From Papio anubis (taxonomy: Eukaryota > Chordata > Mammalia > Primates > Cercopithecidae), in assembly GCF_008728515.1 (NCBI RefSeq), contig NC_044996.1, forward strand, positions 118,094,547 to 118,158,546: DNA of 64,000 bases. The letters are read 5' to 3'. The stretch's first letter is position 1. The number at the start of each line of letters is the position of its first letter. The notes beneath the pieces were generated by a model. The model worked only from the letters and a program-made list of their open reading frames with translations. It searched no databases and was not told the DNA's origin. Position numbers and translations under genes: made by a program. Positions 33,431 to 44,900 of this stretch are shown piece by piece.

Positions 33431-33830
33431 GTAGTAAACACGTAGTGGCATATCACTAGTGACTGTTTTCTAAACAACAGTAGTTGTTTAATTTTTTTCC
33501 TTTTTTTTTTTTTTTTAACTTTTAAGGTAATATAGAAACAGTTAAGAAATCATGCTAGAAGATAGAATAGAAAACAGTGGAAAAGAATATGAAAAAATAT
33601 ATAAACAAATTTTGTAGAGAAAATACTTGTGACTCACTTTAAAGAAGCTAATCTATTTAGTCAATGAGATCATTAGACTAAAGACCATAAGAAAAATTAC
33701 ACAAAGAATGCCCTTTTTATTGTTTCCTTCGGATTAAATGTCAAGTTTGTTATAAAGTTTGGTTTATATTTTGGAGTCTCTGTATCAGAAAAAAGTAGCA
33801 ATATTCAGGGTTATAATGACTGCTAAATAT
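33431..33830. repeat. Module J second part, unit 5
   Basis: 'gactcactttaaagaagcta', 'gtcaatgagatcattagac', 'ggattaaatgtcaagtttg' and 'cagaaaaaagtagcaatatt' align with 18650-18870 and 27520-27720. Confidence 0.6.
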
Positions 33831-35210
33831 ATAGAAAAAGCCTTAAAAATATAACCTTGTCCAGTGGGGTTTTTGTGTCATTTCTTATGATACGTATGAA
33901 CAGTTTAAGAATTGCTATTCTTAGAAGAAAAAGTGTTTGTTTAAATGTGTGTTACCTATCAGTCTTGAAATATTTACTTATTAGTTCTAATACATTGCTT
34001 ACAGATTGCTTTTAGATATTCTGGAAGCATAATTATGCAGTCTGTATATAGACATAGGGTACAGTTCATGGTTTTCATTATTTATGGCTTTTTTTTTTTG
34101 CATTATTGCCCTGAACCAAATTTTCCCTAAAATGCTGAGTAGAATTGGTGATAGTAGACATCCTTGTCTCTTTTTTCACCTGAAGAAGTTCTTCAGTTTT
34201 TCACCACTGATTATATATGCTGCAGTTTTTAATTTTTTTTTTTAAAAAGACTCATAAGTGGCTAATTATATGAAATGGCTTTTCTGTAACTGCTGTCGTA
34301 GTGACATAATTTCATTTCTTTGTCAAGATTGTTTGATTTGCTTTGTTGCTTTGAAAACAAAGCAACAAGAATCCATTCTTGTATTAAAGCCAATTTGTTC
34401 ATGGTTAATTATAATTGAAGTATCTTTAGATTCTGCTTGTCAAATATAAAATGTTACTTTTATTTAGTTTTTTGTGTTTGTCATTAGGCATACAAACCTT
34501 TGGTTTTCCTTTTATATAATGGCCTTATTAGTTTGGTATCAAGTTTATAGAGGTCTTACAAAGCATTTTGGGCAGAGTTTTTACTGTTTCTCTCCTGTGT
34601 AAAGTGGTTGTCCAATACTTGTGTTATTTAATTCTCAATTATATAAGAAAGATCAGAAATTTAGGCACCAACAAATAATTTATTTGTTGGAAGGTTTTTC
34701 TTATAGAGATACAGTTTTTGATTAGATATAGAATCATTGAAGTTTCCTGGTTTAACTGTTTTGCTATATTTTTGTTTCTCTCATTTCATGAATTTCAAGT
34801 TTATTGGCATAAATTTGCTTACATCATGATGTATGTATCTCCAGTATCCTAGGGATGCTGCCCTCTACATTTCTGCTGTTGATAATATATGTCTTTTTAA
34901 AATTCCTTTGATCAGTCTTGCCAGGGACTTATTACATTTTTTCCTTTCAAACAACAACAGAATTCTTCAATTGCTATTTAATTTTTTTTAGATTTTATTA
35001 ACTGATGTTAATTTTAATTTTTCATGTTTAAAATTTTGATTTTATTTTCTGATTTATTTTTTAATTTCATGCAGTGTATTCTCAAATCTTCAGTATTCAG
35101 GATTTCATCTTTGGCATTAATGCTCTAAATTTTCCTTTAGTCTCATATTTTGGCATGTAGTACACAGTTTTTAACAGCTTAGATGAAGTATAATTGATTT
35201 CAAATAAGCT
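33831..35210 (-). mobile_element. Module R, antisense L1 ORF2, unit 6
   Basis: 'ttcttatgatacgtatgaac', 'gcattattgccctgaacc' near 34101, 'gagtagaattggtgatagta' near 34137, 'catgatgtatgtatctccag' and 'ggcattaatgctctaaattt' near 35113. A near-full-length copy of the module. It contains a perfect 11-bp hairpin at 34343-34368. Confidence 0.72.
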
Positions 35211-35256
35211 ACTATATATATAAATATATAAAAATATATATATATATATATATATT

Positions 35257-35293
<37 letters not shown>
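35211..35293. repeat. Compound (TA)n(TG)n(AG)n microsatellite
   Basis: TA run about 35213-35262, then a pure TG run (35263-35276), then an AG run (35277-35293). It lies within module T. A related CA-rich run occurs in inverted orientation at 35655-35685. Confidence 0.95.
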
Positions 35294-35424
35294 TAGGAAC
35301 CATCTCTACACCTAAGATTATGAACATATTTATCCCTGTCCCCAGCTTTCCTTGTGCACTTTTGGATTTCCCCCTCCTAATTTTGCCCGAGCTCTTCCCA
35401 CTTTCCCATATCATGGACATTCTT
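35294..35424 (-). mobile_element. Module T, left part (L1M 3' end antisense)
   Basis: 'aaccatctctacacctaag', 'tttggatttccccctcctaa' and 'cccatatcatggacattctt'. The last 12 bases (35413-35424) are the left target duplication of the L1P that follows. The module resumes at 37166. Confidence 0.7.
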
Positions 35425-37153
35425 CATTGTTAGTAACTTCAACTTTGATTTTAGATACAGGAGGTACATGTGCAGGTTTGTTACATGGGAATATTGTGTG
35501 ATGCTGAGGCTTACAGTACAGATCTCATCACATAGGTAGTGATCATAGTACTGGATAGGTATTTTTTAAACTCACCCCCTCTTTCTCCCTCCACCTGCTA
35601 GTAGTCTTCAGTGTCTGTTGTTCCCATATTGATGTCCATGTGTGCTCAACTTCACACACACAAACACACACACAAATATATATTAAATTGTGCAGTTCAT
35701 CTGAAATCAATTATACCTAATTAAGCTATTAAAAACTGTGTGCCATGTACCAAAACATGTATCTAAAGGAAAATTTAGAGCATTAATGCCAAAGACAAAA
35801 TCCTGAAAATTTAATATTCGAGAATACACTTTTTTAAAATTATAAAATAAATAAGAAGTTAAAATCAAAATCAAATGTTTAGCTCCCACCAACACATGAG
35901 AACATGCAGTATTTGATTTTCTGTTCCTGTGTTAATTCACTTAGAATTATGGCCTCCAATTCCATTCATGTTGCTGCAAATAGTATTATTTCATTATATT
36001 TTATGTCTGCATAGTATTTTATGGTGTACATGTACCACATTTTCTTTATCCAGTCTACCATTGATGGGCACCTGGGTTGATTCCATGTCTTAGCTGTGAA
36101 TAGTGCAGCGATGAAAATGTGAGTGCATGTCTTTTTTGGTAGAATGATTTATTTTCCTTTGAGTATGTACCCAGTAACAGGAATACTGGGTTGAATAGTA
36201 GCTCTGTTTTCAGTTCTTTGAGAAATCTCCAGACTGCTTTCCACAATGGCTGGACTAATTTACATTCCCATCAACAGTGTAAAAGTGTTTTCTTTTCTCC
36301 ACAGCCTGGCCAGCATCTGTTGTTTTTTTGACTTTTTAATAATAGACACTCTGACTTGTGTGATGCATTATCTCATCGTGGTTTTTATTTGAATTTCTCT
36401 GATGATTAATGATACTGAGTAATTTTTCATGTGTGTGTTGGCTGTCGTATGCATCTTTTGGGAAGTATCTCTTCATGTCTTTTGCCCATTTTTAAATGTG
36501 GTTATTTATGTTTTTCTTGTTGATTTGTTTAAAGTCCCTATAGATTCTGGATATTAGACCTTTGTTGGATGCATAGTTTATTAATATCTTCTCTCATTCT
36601 GTAGGTTGCCTGCTTTGTTGATAGTTTCTTTTGCTGTGCAGAAGCTCTTTTGTTTAATTAGGTTTCACTTGTCTATTTTCGCTTTTACCGCAATTGCTTT
36701 TGGGGACTTAGCCAAAAATTCTTTGCCAAGGCTGATGTCGAGAAGAGTATTTCCTTGGTTGTCTTCCAGGATTTTTATAGTTTGAGGTCTTACATTTAAA
36801 TCTTTAATCCGTTTTGCGTTAATTTTTCTATGTAATGAAAGGTAGGGGTCCAGCTTCCATCTTCTGCATATGGCCAGCCCCTTATTCCAGCACCATTTAT
36901 TGAATGCCCATTGCTTCATTGCTTGTTTTTGTTGGACTTGTCAAAGATCAGATGGTTGTAGGTGTATGGCTTACCTTTCTGAGTTTTCTGCTGCATTCCG
37001 TTGGTCTGTGTGTCTGTTTCTGTACCAGTACCAAGCTGTTTTGGTTACCTTAGCTTTATAGTATAGATCCAAAAAAGAGCCCCAATAGTCAAAACAATTC
37101 TAACCAAAAGGAGAAAAGCCAGAATCATCACACTACCCAACTTAAAACTATAC
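35425..37153 (-). mobile_element. L1P, antisense, 5'-truncated with 5' inversion
   Basis: Antisense primate L1 3'UTR ('gtacatgtgcaggtttgtta', 'gtgttgttcccatattgat') and ORF2 C-terminal part ('ctccacagcctggccagc', 'ttgcccatttttaaatgtgg'), to 'gctttatagtatag' near 37063. Bases 37067-37153 switch to the sense strand of the adjacent ORF2 region ('ccaaaaaagagcccc', 'aatcatcacactacccaac'), a twin-priming inversion. Target duplication 'atggacattctt' at 35413-35424 and 37154-37165. Broken ORF; not active. Confidence 0.9.
35652..35879 (-). repeat. Inverted copy of nearby module R/T DNA inside the L1P
   Basis: Reverse-complemented, this segment matches about 35032-35270: both share 'ggcattaatgctctaaattt', 'aattttcctttag', 'cacagtttttaa', 'tataattgatttca' and a TG run. 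It splits the L1P 3'UTR between 'gtgtgctcaactt' and 'tagctcccaccaac', which should be nearly adjacent. The minus ORF 35707-35895 is the same frame as chance ORFs in other R copies. Confidence 0.8.
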
Positions 37154-37470
37154 TATGGACATTCTTGTATGAGTCTTTTTATGAATGTATAATTTCATTT
37201 TTCTTGGATAAACTTCAAGGAGTGGAATGGCTGGATCATGTGCGAAGTGTACTTTAAAGTTGTTTTAGAATAAATCAATATGTTTTGCAACATAATTATA
37301 CTGTTTTACATCCTACCAATATTATGAGAGTTACAGTTGCTTTACATACTTGCCAGCACTTGTTTTAGTCAATATATTTAATTGTAGCTCCTCTAATAGG
37401 TGTGCAGTGATATCTCACTGTTGCTCTAAATTGCATGATATACACAAGTCATCAATCTTTCCTTGCTATT
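37154..37470 (-). mobile_element. Module T, right part (L1M ORF2 end antisense)
   Basis: Continues exactly from 35424 after the target duplication: 'cttcaaggagtggaatggct', 'catcctaccaatattatgag' and 'gtgtgcagtgatatctcact'. Aligns with 2200-2430 and 41460-41690. Confidence 0.72.
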
Positions 37471-38292
37471 TATTCCCAGTAAGTGGAGAAAATGGATTAC
37501 AAGCCTGTTGTTAATCTTTTCTTTCCCATTTATGCTTTTGCCTATATGGTTATTTTTATTGTATGCTGGATTTTCTGTATGAAATACCATAGAAATAATT
37601 GGAAATTTTGAAAAATTTTTCCTTTTTAGTGAGCATTTGCTTTTGCTTCTAAGAGACAGTTAGCATGTGGGCAGCTGTCAGCAATCAGGGATATTCCTTT
37701 TGAAGCTGCGTCTCAGGTTTTGTGAGATGTTTTCTATTTCTGGCTCATATAAGCATTTAGGGCATAGCCTCTCAGGGATGCCACATGAACCCCTGGGTTG
37801 CCTTCCTGTTTCTTTCTCCCTGGTGCACTGTCAGTTTTGATCTGTGTCCCCTGAGTTTTTGAGACTACTAAAATACCTGCTTAGCTGCATAGTGTCTAAA
37901 CCACAGCTTCGTGATTAGTATCTTGGCTTCTCAATCACCCACTTTGAGTTAGCATATATTTTGAGGGGAAAAGAGGTACCAAACTTGGGTTTCATCCCTT
38001 GGGCTTCTGTTTTGAGAACTCGTCTCATCAAGTGGTTGCTTCCTTGGGTTAGTAGTGCCTTTGAAGAATGTCTTTAATATCTTCCAGCTTTTCTAGTTTT
38101 TCTCAGCGGAATGGTTTGTCTGATAGAGCTTCTCAGTCATTCCTGAAAAGAGCTCCGTATATTCTCCTTTTTGAAATAAGTTTAATTGTTTTTCCTCTTA
38201 TGCCTAATTAACCCAGTCTTTATATCAATAAGATTAAAATTTTTCTTAAAAGACAAATAATTTTCTGAAGGGTTTATCTTTTCTGTCTCTCT
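37471..38292 (-). repeat. Module N (antisense L1M 5'UTR-like), complete
   Basis: 'cccagtaagtggagaaaatg', 'gtatgctggattttctgtat', 'catagcctctcagggatgcc', 'tagctgcatagtgtctaa', 'tttctcagcggaatggtttg' and 'ttaacccagtctttatatc'. One of three full copies of N. Confidence 0.65.
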
Positions 38293-38411
38293 CTTTTTTA
38301 TTTTTATTTTATTTTTGAGACAGAATCTTGCTCTGTTGCCCAGGCTGGAGTGCAGTGACACGATCTTGGCTGACTGCAACCTCCCTCTCCTGGGTTCAAG
38401 CGATTCTCCTG
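38293..38411 (-). mobile_element. Alu fragment, antisense
   Basis: T-rich head, 'gagacagaatcttgctctg', 'tgcaacctccctctcctgg', stopping at 'gcgattctcctg'. Only about 120 bases of the 3' side remain; the rest was lost at the join with module D. Confidence 0.88.
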
Positions 38412-38632
38412 TGTTTATTTGCTTAATGTTAGATTTTTTTCATTGATTGCCTAAGTGTTTCCCCAGTTCCCAACATGTGCCAGGTATGGATTACGTGGTA
38501 GAGGTACATTGTTGAGGCATAGCCCAGTGAAAAACAAACAAGTCAATATGTAATATATTATAGAATATAAATTTTGTGGTAATTTTAAAAGCTACGTTAA
38601 TAGCCAAAATGTTACCTATTACTTTTTTCGTT
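38412..38632. repeat. Module D, first part, unit 6
   Basis: 'cccaacatgtgccaggtatg' near 38467, 'gtgaaaaacaaacaagtc' and 'atattatagaatataaattt' align with 9940-10040 and 49445-49550. Confidence 0.6.
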
Positions 38633-38935
38633 ATTTATTTACTTATTTATTTTTTGAGATGGAGTCTCACTGTGTCTCCAGGCTGGAGTGCAGTGGTGCA
38701 ATCTCGGCTCACTGCAACCTCCACCTCCTGGGTTCAAGTGATTCTCCTGACTCAGCTTTCTGAGTAGCTGGGACTACAGGCGCGCACCACCATGCCCAGC
38801 TAATTTTTGTATTTTTTGTAGAGACGGGATTTCACCACGTCGGCCAGGATGGTCTCAATTTCTTGACCTTGTGATCCACCTGACTTGGCCTCCCAAAGTG
38901 CTGGGATTACAGGGGTGAGCCACCACGCCCAGCCA
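38633..38935 (-). mobile_element. AluS, antisense, full length
   Basis: 'gagatggagtctcactgtg', 'tgcaacctccacctcctggg' and end 'ccaccacgcccagcc'. Chance ORFs 38576-38767 (+) and 38800-39018 (-) are Alu frames. Confidence 0.92.
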
Positions 38936-39870
38936 GAAAGTACCAATTTATGTAAATGCAACCTAACAGCAGAAAAACTCCTTGTATCCCTGCCTTTTCC
39001 TTGTGGCCTTTTTGTCATATTTTATTTAAACATTTTCTTGAAACCTTGATAATTACTCATTTTTTTCTTTCATTTTATTGAATGAGCAATTCAGTGAAAT
39101 GCACAGATTTTAAGCTAACATTATATTTTTTAATTTTATAAACATATTTCCTTTTGTTTTTAAAACACATTTATGATAGCTGTTTTGAAGCCTGTCTGCT
39201 ACTCCAACATTTTGGTCTCTGCAAAGGCAGTTTCTGTTGTCTGTCTTGTGTCCTATATATTTGTCACACTTTCCTCTTTTTTCCCATGTCTCATAGTTTT
39301 GGAATTTTTATTTTGTTGTTGAGTACTGGACATATAAGGTAATACAATATATTAAATCTTGAGATTTATTCCTCATCTGGTTTATTGTTGTTTGTTTTAT
39401 TGTTTATTTGTTGACAAGACTGGGCTGATTTTGTGAAGTCTATTTTTACCGTGGTGTGCAGCTTCTGATATCCTTGCTTAGATTTTTCCTCATGTTTTCA
39501 TCTTTTAGCCTGTCTTGTCAGCATTCTTGGTGAAAGGTTGTACTTAAGCCTCTGAACAAAAAGATGTTCCTCCCTTGCCTTTAGACCTGTTTGTGGCATA
39601 GAAACTGTTTTTATGATTCTGGGTTCAAAATTGTTATCTTGTTTCTCAGCATTGGAAAGATGCTGTATCATTTTTCCAGTTCTCCGTGGATTCTGTTGAG
39701 AAGGCAGCCATCATTCAAACCATTGTTCATGGATTGATATTCTACATTTATTTTTTGAAGTTTTTGATGGATATATGTTCACTCATTTCATTAATATTAT
39801 TTATATTTCATATAAATGCCAAATATATGGTTTACTAATAAAATATTTTGAAAACTTCAATAGTTTTTAC
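38936..39870 (-). repeat. Module D with L1M 5'-region block
   Basis: After a D remnant (38940-39050), 39100-39640 has 'tagctgttttgaagcctgtc', 'ggtgtgcagcttctgatatc' and 'cttttagcctgtcttgtcag'. This block recurs only at 61550-62010. It then rejoins the D landmark 'ctgttgagaaggcagccatc' near 39696. The L1M assignment of the block is from general wording. Confidence 0.6.
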
Positions 39871-40560
39871 ATCAATTAAGTTATTTCATTTAGGCAAATA
39901 AAAAGAATGTATTTGACTGACACTAGCAATAAAGCAAAGCAAAATAAAAAATATATAGCTGGTATGAGAAACAACAAAAGCCAAAAAGCCAAAAATTTAT
40001 TTTATATTTAAAACATAAATATATCTGCACATATTTTCCAAAAGTTAAAAAATAAGCACACTCCCAAGTAATGTTGTTTGTTGTTATTACTGCAGATCTG
40101 ATATTACTATGACTTAAATGAGAGATTTAATGAGAAATTTAATGAGAAACACCAATCTCTTGATAAAGAATGATGAAGTGATAAATGTATTGCTTATTGC
40201 AAAATATTTTCAGTCTAGAGCTGTTATATAACATATGATAACATCATGTTTTGAGAAAATATACTGTATATGAGAAATGATTTACATAAGTATAGTAAAT
40301 ATCAATTTATCAGTAACAAGCAATATACAGAACATAAAATAATAAGTGGAAATGCTTGACACTTCCACAGCCTTAATATATGATAATTTTGCATTTAGTA
40401 TAATTGTAATAGTATTTTAACAAATGAACTTTGCATTGCACCTAAGTATATACACAAAGTGTAAATTAGCAATTACTCTATTAAATGTGCTTAGTACTTA
40501 GTGCAAGTTAAATACTAGCAAGTCACTATATTGTATCTTAATATGAGGTTATTGGAGGGG
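39871..40560. repeat. Module G, unit 6
   Basis: 'tgactgacactagcaataaa', 'cctt..tcttgataaagaatg' near 40157 and 'tcagtaacaagcaatataca'. At about 40560 it passes straight to the middle of module R ('ggtgtaaagtttataaggg'), so J and early R are absent here. Confidence 0.6.
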
Positions 40561-41215
40561 TATAAACTTGAACTGGCAGGATGTAAACCTTTGATTTCCT
40601 GATAAATTAGGTGTAAAGTTTATAAGGGTCATCCAGAACATTTGGAGGAATGCTTTTCTGTTCCATGGAAGAGTTTGTGCAAGATTGGTGTTGTTTCTTT
40701 CTCATTATGTGAAAATGATCAGGAATTCAGGCACTAGGATGTGGAATTAATTGGTAGGAAGGATTTTCTTTATAGATACAATTTATTTAATAATCATAGG
40801 ACTATTGAGAATTCTTAGGCTTTAGATTTTTTATCATTTTATAAAATTTAAAATTTATAGCATAATTTTGTTTATAATATGTATTTCTCTGCAGGATCTG
40901 TAGTGATGTTTCTGTCTACATTTCTGATACTGTAACATGTGTATTTTACTTTTCTTGATAAGTTTTGCAAGAGATTTGTCAGTTTTTATTCTATTTAAAA
41001 TAAAAACTTTGGGATTTGTCAATATTTCCTTTAAAATTATTAAAATTTTGTTAACATCTCTATTTTATTGGTTCATGTCTTCAATTATTTTAGTAATTAA
41101 TAACTCTGTTTTTTCAATTTCTTGAGGTGGACTATGAGATCTTAAATTTTCAGCATTTCTGTTTGTACAATTAATGCTATAAATTTTCCTTTAGACAGAT
41201 ATTTTGGTCCATCTC
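40561..41215 (-). mobile_element. Module R, later part, unit 7
   Basis: 'gatttcctgataaattag', 'ggaattcaggcactaggat', 'tctgcaggatctgtagtgat' and 'tgctataaattttcctttag' align with 34500-35150 and 47390-48050. Confidence 0.68.
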
Positions 41216-41720
41216 AATCATGCTTTATTGACGTATAATTGACTTGAACTGTGCAACTTTAAAATAAACAATATGCATTTTGGGATACGTATATATTTGT
41301 GAAACAGTTGCCATCAGTAAGATAATGTACATATCCATTCCACCTACCTTTTCAAATTTTCTTGTGCATATATGTATGCCCTGTCCACTGATCCTGCCTC
41401 AATATTCCTCCTTTTCACCATGCTATGCATGTTCTTGTACAAGTCTTTTTATGGACATAGACTTTCATGTTTTGGGTAAACTTCAAGGAATGCATGACTA
41501 GGTCACATGATTAGTGTATTTTTGAGCTATTTTACAATATGACAAATTAGTTTGCAACATTGTACCATTTTACACATTACCAGCAGTATGAACGTTGCAG
41601 TTGCTCTGCATTCTTTATAGCACTTGTTAAGTTCAGAATGTTTAACTGTAGCCCTCCTAGTAGGTATGCAATAGTAATCTCATTGTCACGTTACAATGCA
41701 TGAGTATAACCAAGTCATAG
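41216..41720 (-). mobile_element. Module T, L1M 3' end antisense, unit 7
   Basis: 'tattgacgtataattgactt', 'gtacatatccattccaccta', 'acttcaaggaatgcatgact' and 'attaccagcagtatgaacg'. It is the most typical copy of the 3'UTR part of T. Confidence 0.72.
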
Positions 41721-41852
41721 TTCTTTCTGTCCCAGGCATCCACAGTAAATGGGGAAAACAAATCAAAGGCCAGATGCTAATCCTTTTCATTCATTCTTTT
41801 GCATGTTTACTTATTTTTTATTGTATGCTGGATTTTCTGTATGAAATACTAT
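41721..41852 (-). repeat. Module N, left end only
   Basis: 'catccacagtaaatggggaa', 'ccagatgctaatcctttt' and 'gtatgctggattttctgtat', cut at about 41852 by a large antisense L1M. The right end of N appears at 46766. Confidence 0.6.
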
Positions 41853-42109
41853 ATAGTTTGATATTTGGTGTCAAATCTAATAACTCCTCGCCTAGCCCAA
41901 TGTCCTGAATGTTTTCATTCTATTTCTTTCCTTAAGTTTTTTAAGTAGTTTTTATAAAAATAATTATATCTATGATATATTTTGAGTTGCTTTTTGTATG
42001 AAGTGTGAACTTCTGAGGTTTAATTTTTGTCCTATGGCTATCCAATTGCTATAGCACAATTTTTGAAAATGTACAATTATTTCTCAGTTGAATTGCTTTT
42101 GCAGCTTTT

Positions 42110-42413
42110 TTGTTCTTCTTCTTTTTTGAGACGGAGCCTTGCTCTGTCGCCCAGGCTGGAGTGCAGTGGTTCTATCTGCGCTCACTGCAACCCCCACCTC
42201 CCAGGTTCAAGTGATTCTCCTGCCTCAGCCTCCCGAGTAGCTGGTACTACAGGCGTGTGCCACCACGTTCAGCTAATTTTTTTGTGTGTATTTTTAGTAG
42301 AGATGGGATTTCACCATGTTAGCCAGGATGGTGTCGATCTCCTGACCTCCTGATCTGCCCACCTTGGCCTCCCAAAGTGCTGGGATTGCAGGCGTGAGCC
42401 ACTGCGCCCGGCC
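42110..42413 (-). mobile_element. AluS-type, antisense, full length, in L1M
   Basis: 'gagacggagccttgctctg' to 'ccactgcgcccggcc'. Target duplication 'tgctttt/ggcagcttt': 42095-42108 before and 42414-42427 after. This restores a continuous L1M reading when removed. ORFs 42027-42353 and 42294-42488 are Alu frames. Confidence 0.94.
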
Positions 42414-42970
42414 TGCTTTGGCAGCTTTATCTAAAATCAGTTGACCATACTGTATGGGGCTATTTCTGAATTCTTTTTTTTCATTCATCTATGCGTCCAT
42501 CTCACTATGAATACCACACTATTACTATAGCTATATAATACATCTTGAAAGTGAGTGCAGTGAGTTCTCAATGTATTTTATTATTTCAAAATTTTGCTAG
42601 TTATATCAATTTTAGAACAATCTTCTCAATAACTACAATAAATGTATTAGAATTTACTTACTTAGGAATTGTGTTAAACCTGTATTTTTCTTTTTTTAAA
42701 ATTTGTGAGAATTTAAACTTACTCTGTTGAACAGTCCAATTCAAATGCACAGTGTGTCTCTCTGTTTATTCTGATTTATCTCATCAATGTTGTGTAATTT
42801 TTAGTGTACAATGCATATACATGTTTTGTTATATTTACTTCTAAGTATTTCATTTATGAAGCAATTATACAATCTGTTTTTTATTTCAGTGTCCACATGT
42901 CTATTATTAGTATATAAAAATAAAATTGATTTCCTGTTTATTTTGTATCACATAACCTTGCCAATGTCAC

Positions 42971-43266
42971 TTTTTTTTTTAAAGACAGGGTTTTGCACTG
43001 TTGCCCAGGCTGGAGAGCAGTGGCGCAATCGTAGCTCATTGTAATCTCCAATTTCTGGGCACAAGCGATCCTCCACTCTTAGCCTCCCAAGTAGCTGGGA
43101 CTGCAGGCTTCTGCCACGACACTTGGCTAATCTTTTAATTTATCTTCTGTAGAGACACGGTCTTGCTATGTTGCCCAAGCTAGTCTTGAACTCCTGGCCT
43201 CAAGTGGTCCTTCTGCCTCGGCCTCCCTAAGCTTTGGGAATATAGGCATGACTTGCCACATCCAGC
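42971..43266 (-). mobile_element. AluJ-type, antisense, in L1M
   Basis: 'aaagacagggttttgcact', 'gctggactgcaggc'-like wording diverged from AluS, 'ctatgttgcccaagctagt' and end 'ccacatccagcc'. It is older than the Alu at 42110. Confidence 0.9.
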
Positions 43267-44739
43267 CACTTCTTATTTCTAAGTGATTTTTGTAGATTTT
43301 TTGGGATTGTCTCTGTAGACTTTAGTTCATCAGCAAATGGGGAGGTAGTTTTCTTTCTTCCTTTTAGGTTTATATGCCTTCTATTGCTTTCTTTCCTTGG
43401 ATCAACAGCAAGCACTATCTTGAACAAAACTGGTAAAAGTAAACTACTTGCCTTATTCCTGAATTTAATAGGAAAGCATTCAGTATTTCACCTTTATGTA
43501 TAATGTATGCTGTAAGTTTTTGGCAGATGCTTTTTATCAACTTTAGGAAGTTCTTTATTTTTCTCTTTCCGAAAGTTGTTATCATGAATGGGTATTGAAT
43601 TTGGTTAATTCATTTTGCTTCAGTTGCTATGTTCATGTCATTTTCATTCTTTAGCATGCTAATATGGTAGATTACATTGATTGTTTTTAAAAAATTTTAT
43701 TGTATATTTTTAACCTGTATGACTTGCTGTTTTGATATACATATACATAGTGAAAGGATTGCTATAAACAAATTTACATATTCATCACCTTCCATGGTTA
43801 CCTTTTTTGTGTGTGTATGCCTTATATCCCTGGAATTAAATCAACTTGTAAACCTTTTATGTATCACTGAGTTCTATTTGCTGGTATCATGTTGAAATTT
43901 TGTGTCTGTAGGTTTATGTTTTTTGTTGTGGTACTTTGTCTAATTTTGATATAATGGTAATACTAGCTTCATAAAATGAATTGAAAAGTTTTTCCTCTTT
44001 AATATGCTATTTTCTGTTTCTGTTTTCTGTCTTAAATGTTTATATGCTGCATTTTCTTTTTCCTTTATGCTGCATTTTCTTTTTCCTTTATTTCAATGAC
44101 TTTTAAAAAAATTCTTGATAGTATCTATTTGACTCATGGATTATTTCCAAGTGTATCATTTTGTTTTCAAACTTTTAGAGATTTTGCTGTTATGCTTTTG
44201 TTACTAGTTTCCATTTGATTCCATTGTGGTCAGAGAACACACTTTTATGATTTTAGATTTTTTAAATTTGTTGAGATTTATTTTATTCACCATGATACGG
44301 TCTGTCTTGGTGTATATTCCATGGACACAGAAAGGTAATTTGTACTCTACTATTGTTGGATGCAGTATTCTATGATTGACAGTTAAATCCTGTTGGTTGA
44401 TGATGTTATTTTCTTTAAAATCTTTGCTGACTCTGCGTAGTTGTTCTATCAGTGGTTAACAGAGGGAGGTTGAAGTCTCCAGCTACTGTAGATTAATCTA
44501 TTTCTCCTTTCAGTTGCATCAGCTTTGCTTTCATATTTTGTAGCTCCGTTTGTTGGGTGCATGCATATTTAAGATTACTATATCTTCTTTTGGATTGACC
44601 ACTTGTTATTATATAATGTCCATCTTTATTTCTTATAGTTTTCTTTGCTCTGAATTTTGCTTTATCTGATGTTTATATTGTGATTCCTGATTTCTCTTGA
44701 TTATTTTTGGTATGATATATTTTCCTCATCCTTTTTTTT

Positions 44740-44900
44740 TGCATTTCATTATTTTTATACATTTTATATATTTTTGGTTGCTATATAATGAATGCACATA
44801 TTTTGGGGGTACATGTCATAATTTAATACATTGATATGATTTGCAAAGCTGAAATCAGTGCATTTGGGATATCCATCATCTCAAATATTTGTCTTTTCTT
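44740..44900 (-). mobile_element. Short L1 3'UTR fragment, antisense
   Basis: 'gaatgcacatattttggggg', 'tacatgtcataatttaatac' and 'gggatatccatcatctcaaa' look like a primate/older L1 3'UTR inserted into the L1M. About 160 bases, no tail visible. Confidence 0.55.

Noticed and set aside
35211..35293. CRISPR-like or functional repeat cluster.
   Set aside because: Plain dinucleotide slippage runs (TA, TG, AG) without spacers.
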